Source: Asterella californica (Eukaryota; Streptophyta; Marchantiopsida; Marchantiales; Aytoniaceae). Taken from it: a stretch of 64,000 bases of DNA. The stretch spans positions 1,550,001 to 1,614,000 of the forward strand of contig JAYKYS010000018.1 in NCBI GenBank assembly GCA_036924285.1. The letters run 5' to 3'. Position 1 is the first letter of the stretch; every line of letters begins with the position of its first letter. Positions 58,096-64,000 of this stretch are shown here, piece by piece. The notes under the pieces are model-generated. The model did not search any database. It was not told the DNA's origin and was given only the letters and a program-made list of their open reading frames with translations. Both the position numbers and the translations under genes were made by a program.

Positions 58096-58743
58096 CAGTG
58101 ATCTCAATTTTCAGTCGATTTGGATCTGAAAAGACAGAGAGATGTCCAACTGAAGTTCTGATGAATAAATTGTGAATAAATGGTGATACATTTGAGAATT
58201 CTTGAGCATTCTCTTGTTTTTGTCGATGAATCTGAACCCAATCTTGTGCGAACGTACTTAGTGTATGATTTCTGCTGTGAGTCAAATTTTCATGCTCATC
58301 CTAACCTCAGAGGTAAGATATAGGCGATTGAAGTCTCTACAACGTTAAAACGTTTTTACGATAATTTTGTACTTAGCTTGTAGCTTGCGATATGTTCTCT
58401 AGAGAGAGTTCAGACTTTGCAGAAGAGGACCATCTGAATGCAGTTGATCAAACCACAAAGTTTTAGAGAGAGTGCGTCGTCAGAGCTATCTCTACCGAGT
58501 CCCAAAGTTTGCTAGAAACACTCTTACTTCCATCTCTAGATATTCTTAGCTGCAACAGCCTCACAAATGATCACAGCCAGAAAGTTACGTGATATCATCC
58601 AACAACTCACTCAAAGATAAGGAGATAGAGACGATGTTGAAGCCGGACCTTCCGAACAACCCAAGATTCCAAAGGATCAAGTTGACTTGGTAAGTAATAA
58701 GACGGATGACTGAGAATAATCATCAAGCAGAGAAGGGGGTAAA

Positions 58744-59359
58744 TGTTATCTTAGTCTTCACTTACGAATTTTTGAGAAGAATCCGGAGGATATCATCTAG
58801 AAATGTATCACGGATAACTACACAAGTAAGTCCGGATAGATACGATAAGATTGTCCGGATATGTGTTGTAAAATCCAAGAGTTATAACCGAATACGGATT
58901 AGTCCAGATTTTTATTCTTACAGGTTGGGGTCCGGATACATCTGACAGTTAGACAGTTAGGAGGTTCTCGATCTTGTCTTAAAAATCTAACTTCATGTTG
59001 TTTTATGAGTGCATAAGAGGTTTTGTTTTTGAGTATCGCATTCTACAATCAATTGAGTGTACAAAGGAACTCTATATAAAAGGGATTTATAATTTTGAAA
59101 GAAACTTATGCATTGTATCTGAATCCAATGTTATATGATGACTGAATGTTCGGATCTGTGTACAAAGGACTCTGGAATAATGATGTAATTCATGAGAAAA
59201 CGATGACAACTTGACTTTTACTGTCTACTTTCTCGCTTGATCTCATCTCTGTCTCTGAAATTCATACGCTTTGGATGAATACATATTCGGTGGAGTGAGA
59301 TCACTGTGATGTTCTTAAGTCAAAGTTACGAAGAAAGCCTACTGTAACGTCGCGTAACA
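58744..59359 (+). repeat. gypsy-type LTR, probable 3' LTR
   Basis: It starts TGTTATCTTAG directly after a polypurine tract (AGAGAAGGGGGTAAA) and ends CGCGTAACA. The ends TGTTA...TAACA are inverted repeats and the length is 616 bases. It contains a TATA box with a normal downstream leader. The internal region to the left has only a short readable piece (ARKLRDIIQQLTQR, then DVEAGPSEQPKIPKD, about 58575-58690). No second LTR was seen. Confidence 0.6.
59073..59080 (+). promoter_or_regulatory. TATA box of the 58.7-kb LTR
   Basis: TATATAAA followed by AGGG lies 330 bases into the LTR, the usual place for the U3 promoter of an LTR retrotransposon. Confidence 0.5.
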
Positions 59360-59900
59360 ATCCTCTCATAGCTACTTCACGATTAGTAAAATAACTTTAA
59401 CTTTATCTGTAAATAGAGCCATGTAGCATATGTCTATTACTGAAATTTCCTTTTATATGTGAGAAAGTGAAACTATCAAGACAGACCGTATGAAAGAAAA
59501 GAGAAAAGACAGAGCATATGAAACGATTAAAACTCAGGGTGGTCTCTCACCATCCTCTACCAGTCACTGTGGTTGACACGGATCGACGGAACACCTTCAT
59601 GTCTCCGTCAATATTTCTCTAAGTACCCTACAAGTTGGGATTTCCGTCACTACTTTTCTGTTTTTCAAACGATTTTGTTAGACCACCCGTGTTGCTAGAT
59701 AGCTTATACTCTTGGAGCTAGCTGTTGAGGTAATCCAAAACTAGAGTGTTAAACACCCTCTTGGTATAAAAGTTTCTTAACGGAAATATTTTCTCTCGAG
59801 TTTTGTTTGAATTCAAAATTATTCTTTTAGAGAAAGAGTTTTCTTCGCAAGAAAGAAAAAGGTCAAATTTTAGACTTTTAGAAGAAAATCAAACTTTTTT

Positions 59901-60004
59901 TGGCCAAACGGTAGCACTTCTTAATCACTTTCTAATGCTATGTTCTACGTTAGATTTGGAAATCTAACGTAGACAATTATGCGGGCAAAGTGGCTGTTTG
60001 GCCA
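59901..60004. repeat. 104-bp fold-back element (MITE-like)
   Basis: The termini TGGCCAAAC and GTTTGGCCA are inverted repeats (59901-59909, 59996-60004), and partial pairing continues inward. The centre is a perfect 14-bp hairpin (59944-59973, arms around GG). Target-site duplication was not evident. The shape is that of a small non-autonomous DNA transposon. Confidence 0.5.
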
Positions 60005-60049
60005 GGAGAGGGAAGAAGACAAAAATGAAAAAGGAAGAAGGCAGAAGAT

Positions 60050-60425
60050 GCAGCGTAATCTATTTATCCATTCTCGGGAACTTCTGTTCCTTTGATGTTA
60101 TAAATAATATTATATTATAATAAGTATTATTTTAAATATTCTAAATTAAGTTCAATAAAAATCAAAATAATAATATATACGTTATATGTTAGTTATTCCT
60201 GAAACGTGAAAACGAGATTAAAGAACTCATAAGTGAAACGCAGTACTTTGCGCTTCAGGGAGTACAAGTGCGCGAGTCAACTTCACAATAATCATTCTTT
60301 AATTAATACATTAATTTGTTACCTAACCCTTCCCGTCGGAAAGGTTAGATAATAAAATAATGATTAGCACCTCATCAGATTCAGAACTCAGTCATAATGC
60401 AGGCTTGACTGAGTTCTGAGTATAG
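60050..60425 (+). repeat. hairpin-bearing dispersed repeat, copy 3
   Basis: It matches copy 2 at 44240-44605 and, reversed, copy 1 at 7640-7905. The conserved stem-loop is at 60315-60356. The second stem-loop at the same place as in the other copies is made of different sequence here: perfect 14-bp arms at 60381-60394 and 60406-60419. Confidence 0.65.
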
Positions 60426-61319
60426 ATATGTGCAAATAACTCTTGGTAACCAGAGGAATGCATTTTGTTCCACAACAGCCGAAAAGTGAAGGGTTTCGGT
60501 AACCAATACACTAAGCATCAGAGCGAGAGTTTAGATTTTTTCCGAACCCTACGGTCGCCAAAGGCACGAGAAGAAGAAAAGACTCTAGAAGAAAAGACTT
60601 CTTAGAAATCTAGAGCGGCTTGGAAAACTCAACCAAATCTATAATTACGTAGTATCTATCTAGAGAATTCTTCAATGTCAGCAGAGATCTAAGACTCAAA
60701 ATGTTTGTCTTCCAAAATCTTCATTTTGGGTTCTAAATTACATTTGTCAGATGGCTTGACTCAGAAAATAAGTACGAGAAATCTCTTCGATTGGGAAAGA
60801 TGTTTTACTCAAAATTTCAAAATTGTTTTAATAAATTTTGTAATAATAAACTGGAATGTTTTGTCGACTCATGGAGTCTTGAGCTCCATGGCCACATCCA
60901 TTATATGCATCTCTTCTATTCAGTTTTTGGAACAATGTACTAAGTAGTCAAACTATCTATATCCCAGCTGATCACTGATCCGATTACAAGTTTTATAATA
61001 TAGAAGTAATTGTTTAGTTTTAAGTAACAAATATTCACAATATATTAGAATAATGATGATATTTCAGATGCTTGTAATTTCCTCCGAAAATTTGGTTTGA
61101 TGTACCCTGAAATGGAGAGAGAAATTCAGTTCCTTCTCAACGATAAATGTTGTAATCGTTTTTTCATGAAACTGATAAATGGAAACCCATTCAGCAATCT
61201 CATGATCACAGCAAGTGCAAATTATTATTGTCCCTCCTCCTTCCGTGCTGGTCATCTCCCGATCCTCGCAACGGAAGTAAGCCTCAGCCATGCTGCGGTT
61301 CAGCGTAAACCGGTTTGAA
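60426..61319. other. gene-free stretch
   Basis: AT-rich, with short frames (60705-60947 and 61097-61318) that have no recognisable motif. No RNA gene or transposon end seen. Confidence 0.4.
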
Positions 61320-61870
61320 AAAGTTAGGTTCGAACAGCTACGAACCGAACCAGTTGAAGAAAATATGAATTTTATCGAAAGGAAACCAAACCATTTAAAC
61401 TAGAAACGATATATAACTGAACCACTTAAATCACGAAACCATTTAGAACCATGAAACCAAAAGACTAAACCATTTAAAAACCATGCATATGCATATCTGA
61501 TTCAGAACCACTTTAAACTAAAAATTGTCAAACCAAATTGTATAAACCATGGTTCAAATTTTTAAAGCAATACAGTATTAACTCCTAAAATGGTCTATAG
61601 TTTAAAGCTTACCCAAAACTTTTTGATATTATAATTTATTTAAACTGCATTGGATCTCTTTAAGTTGCAGTTCGAACCATATCTGAACCATATCTGAACC
61701 CTTTCTACTGAATGTTGAACCGATCCGATTTTAAATCAAAGAGTTTAAACCTGAATCTTTTATAATCCGAACCATATAACTTGAATCAAACCAAACCATA
61801 ATTAAACGAAACTAAACTGCTTTAAACTACAATTTCTCAGTTCAGTTCGAATCAAACCGAACTAGGGTAG
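61320..61870. repeat. degenerate AACC-rich repeat
   Basis: Dense variants of AACCATTTAAACC, GAACCGAACC and AAACCAAACCA run for about 550 bases, ending with TTCGAATCAAACCGAACTA. It is low-complexity and diverged, with no reading frame. Similar degenerate (GGTTCG)n/(AACC)n tracts are common in plant intergenic DNA. Confidence 0.6.
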
Positions 61871-62224
61871 AGGCCTAAACGGAAGGGAGTTGGGGGTGCG
61901 TATGAGCCTCGAGGTAACTAGCAAAAATTAATAAAAACTAAAATAGGAATATAGCCTCTATAACTACAGTAGCATGAAAACTTAACTACATCTACTACAA
62001 CGGTAGCGTACAGTTTCCTCGTTCTGATGTATTCGGCCGCGATTTGGGACATTTATAAGCTAACCCTAATTCCCGTTCGAGGAAGTGCTGAACTTGCGAA
62101 GAGCGCAGACCCGGTCTCTCACCGATAAGTAAAGATTGCTCTGCAATGGAATTGTGAAGAGATGCATTTTGGTTACTTGAAGAGAAAGTGATAGACATGG
62201 GAGTAAATAACGAAAATGCACTGA

Positions 62225-62498
62225 AATGCATTCACCTTCTAAGATCTATGCCAACAGCCGTAACCTCCAGTTTGTTTCTCTTGTCACCAGCGACGTTATT
62301 TCTCACAGACGTTGAGAAAGAAGGGCGTGGTTTCAGAGCAGTTTTCCTCTTGCTCATGGTTGTAGTCAAAGGATGACCCGCATCGAAGCATCAGATTCAT
62401 GCTGCTCCGTACACCCCGTGTGAGGACACTTGCTTGTCTTGAGACGTTCGAAGATGGAAACACGGAGATAGTAACGGAGTACCTGACGCAGCTGCCAT
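62225..62498 (-). pseudogene. 5' fragment of a third PPO gene
   Basis: Read on the minus strand from the ATG at 62498 it matches the first 200-250 bases of the PPO-like frame at 47336 (MAAASGTPLLSP against MAAVVAFGPPLLSS, then the TCAACGT.TGTGAGAAAT block) and ends near the DLEGG codons. A stop follows about 20 codons in, and all sequence after the transit region is absent. The short segment just upstream of the ATG also resembles that of 47336. It is a truncated duplicate that cannot make PPO. Confidence 0.75.
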
Positions 62499-62529
62499 GC
62501 TCGCTCGCCAGATACATATTTCAGAGCAC

Positions 62530-63015
62530 GTTAGATCAACAAAAGTGCACAACTGCCAAGATTGTGTCGACCTACTCTGTTGCTGCAGATAGATGGAGCT
62601 GGATCGGCGGCTGGAAGATGCACTTCCCTGTAATTAATCGACGCATATGCATGTCAGATATTGGTCTCGATCGTATCCATGCATGGGAAGCAACAAGAGA
62701 GAGTTCGTTTGTGTTGAAATATGAACTTTGTTCGAGAACACACTTCCAGGGTCGACCAGGAACAAAGTGCACATCTGCCAAGATTGTGCACTCTGTTGCT
62801 GCAAGAATTACGCTCACACTGTTCTCACTATCAGTGTTGTTATGACGACAGTCATGGAAGAAAGAATGTCGCACACTAATCGAAGTCGTACATTTGTTCC
62901 TCTCCTCTTCCGTAAGAGAAAATACTACCGAACGTTAAAGTGGAAGAAGAATGTCGTACACTGACCGAAGTCGTACATTTGTTCATCCGTAAGAGAAATA
63001 CTACCGAATGTTCAA
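62530..63015. repeat. two short direct-repeat pairs upstream of the PPO fragment
   Basis: AAAGTGCACA.CTGCCAAGATTGTG...CTCTGTTGCTGCA occurs near 62540-62588 and 62764-62806. A second pair, GAATGTCG.ACACTGA/AATCGAAGTCGTACATTTGTTC followed by CCGTAAGAGAAA.TACTACCGAA, occurs near 62867-62937 and 62950-63010. No gene is visible. Confidence 0.6.
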
Positions 63016-63723
63016 GCAAAGGACACAGAACGTTCAAACAGACACGTGAGGTTTACCTATCGCTTATAACCATGCAAGTCAAATCAGATTAGCTTCAAAG
63101 ATCATTAAAACCAGATACTCAGTGATCTAGTTGAAAGCTGGAATGAAACTGTTACACGCAATAGTCCATCGAACTCACCTTCAGGTAGCAGCAGACCTCT
63201 GTGAGTAGTAGAATATCTAGCTTATGTTGTTTTACAACCAGTTTCTTCATGTTGATGGGAGTTGACGGTTAAGAATATGACTCCTGGAGTCTATGTTTTC
63301 TTGTCTTTCTATCTTTAGTAACTACTCACTGGTTGTGTTAACACTCCACTCGTAGATATGATGACTCTCTGATCTCCTGTGTAACCTTTTCCAAGCTGTG
63401 ACAGTGAAGTCGAGATCTAGAATTCAAATCTGGTGAGCCTTGGAATGAGAAACTGGAAACCACCCGGCAATCAGATATTCGAAGAGTAGGCAAGGATATA
63501 CAAAATCGTCAAATGAGCTACGCGTAGTGGCAATCCGGTTCGGATGGGAAAGCTGGAAAATGATAGGCTGTGATCAGTCTGACGCTCTAGCAAATTGAAG
63601 CGAGACTAATAATTTACTCGTAAGGTTGTGGAGGGTTTCACTGTCTGACTGTGCAGATGGATCCTAGATCATGAAATTGTTCGTGAAGGAGAATGCCATG
63701 TATGTCAACATGAATGGACTGAT
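63016..63723. other. gene-free stretch
   Basis: No repeat or convincing frame. If the frame at the right edge is real, this would be its 3' flank. Confidence 0.35.
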
Positions 63724-64000
63724 CTAAAATATGTTCGAATTCCTCCAAGTTTTGTAGCCTTCAGTATAGTACAACTCGAAGGCTATGGCAACTACCGTCA
63801 TTCTGCGCACCTTATGCGAATCTACGTACATCATTAACCAACTTGGTCGGATTACTTCCTGATCACTACTTGGAGGCCACTTTGAGCTGTTTAATTTAAG
63901 CTTGACAATGAATTTGACCATTCGGTGACGCTGAACAGATCTAACCATGAGCCTCCTTTCCAGTCTGCGCAGTTGGCCCTGAACGCATGCTGCTATTATC
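63724..64000 (-). CDS. possible partial coding region at the window edge
   Basis: A minus-strand frame is open from the window end to a stop at 63724-63726 (92 codons). It is basic, with an Arg-rich start (QLRRLERRLMVRS) and a later SWLMMYVDSHKVRRM stretch. It has no motif I recognise. The protein-like composition and the open edge make a terminal exon possible, but chance is not excluded. Confidence 0.25.
   Translation of the reverse strand, partial: IIAACVQGQLRRLERRLMVRSVQRHRMVKFIVKLKLNSSKWPPSSDQEVIRPSWLMMYVDSHKVRRMTVVAIAFELYYTEGYKTWRNSNIF

Overview
This is nuclear DNA of a land plant. The evidence is an intron-poor chloroplast-type polyphenol oxidase (PPO) gene, a spliced RING-H2 gene with GT-AG introns, a eukaryotic tRNA-Arg, and large amounts of decayed Ty3/gypsy and Ty1/copia LTR retrotransposon. 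A small piece of a plastid sulfate-transport ATPase gene (cysA, also called mbpX) sits near 33.9 kb. That gene is known from plastids of liverworts and hornworts and is absent from mosses and vascular plants as far as I recall, so a bryophyte host, perhaps a liverwort, is my best guess. This is an inference from one short fragment.

Layout. 1-6190: a minus-strand gypsy element (family A) with two LTRs, gag, reverse transcriptase (RT), RNase H and integrase (IN), broken by stops and frameshifts. 6190-8680: gene-free, with short tandem repeats and a hairpin-bearing dispersed repeat. 8680-8753: tRNA-Arg(UCG), followed at once by three apparently perfect 372-bp tandem units (8792-9907). 10764-11567: a possible two-exon coiled-coil protein gene. 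12778-14715 (minus): full-length PPO. 16481-28922: a copia element split inside RT by a 2-kb LTR-like element (element C), itself split by a gag-only gypsy (family D), whose 5' LTR is interrupted by a reverse-oriented gypsy LTR piece. 30636-33661 (minus): a spliced RING-H2 protein gene with one in-frame stop inside a perfect palindrome. 34500-40445: a second copia element cut by a 4-kb family A derivative with a clear AGGAG target-site duplication. 40799-42833: an uninterrupted copy of element C. 47336-48310 (plus): an intact PPO-like frame that has lost the whole copper domain. 50060-57858: a gypsy pol remnant, an LTR-like block and a decayed coiled-coil frame. 58744-59359: another gypsy LTR. 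62225-62498 (minus): the 5' end of a third PPO copy.

The probably functional content is small: tRNA-Arg, the full PPO, possibly the catalytic-domain-less PPO-like protein, possibly the coiled-coil gene, and the RING-H2 gene if the stop is bypassed. The three PPO loci belong to one lineage, because they share the transit-peptide region, and they show three fates: intact, internally deleted but open, and truncated. The rest is transposon sequence. Its coding remnants often show TGG-to-TGA changes, as expected from cytosine deamination in methylated repeats. Several long perfect palindromes with short loops are scattered through the window and may record template switching during replication.
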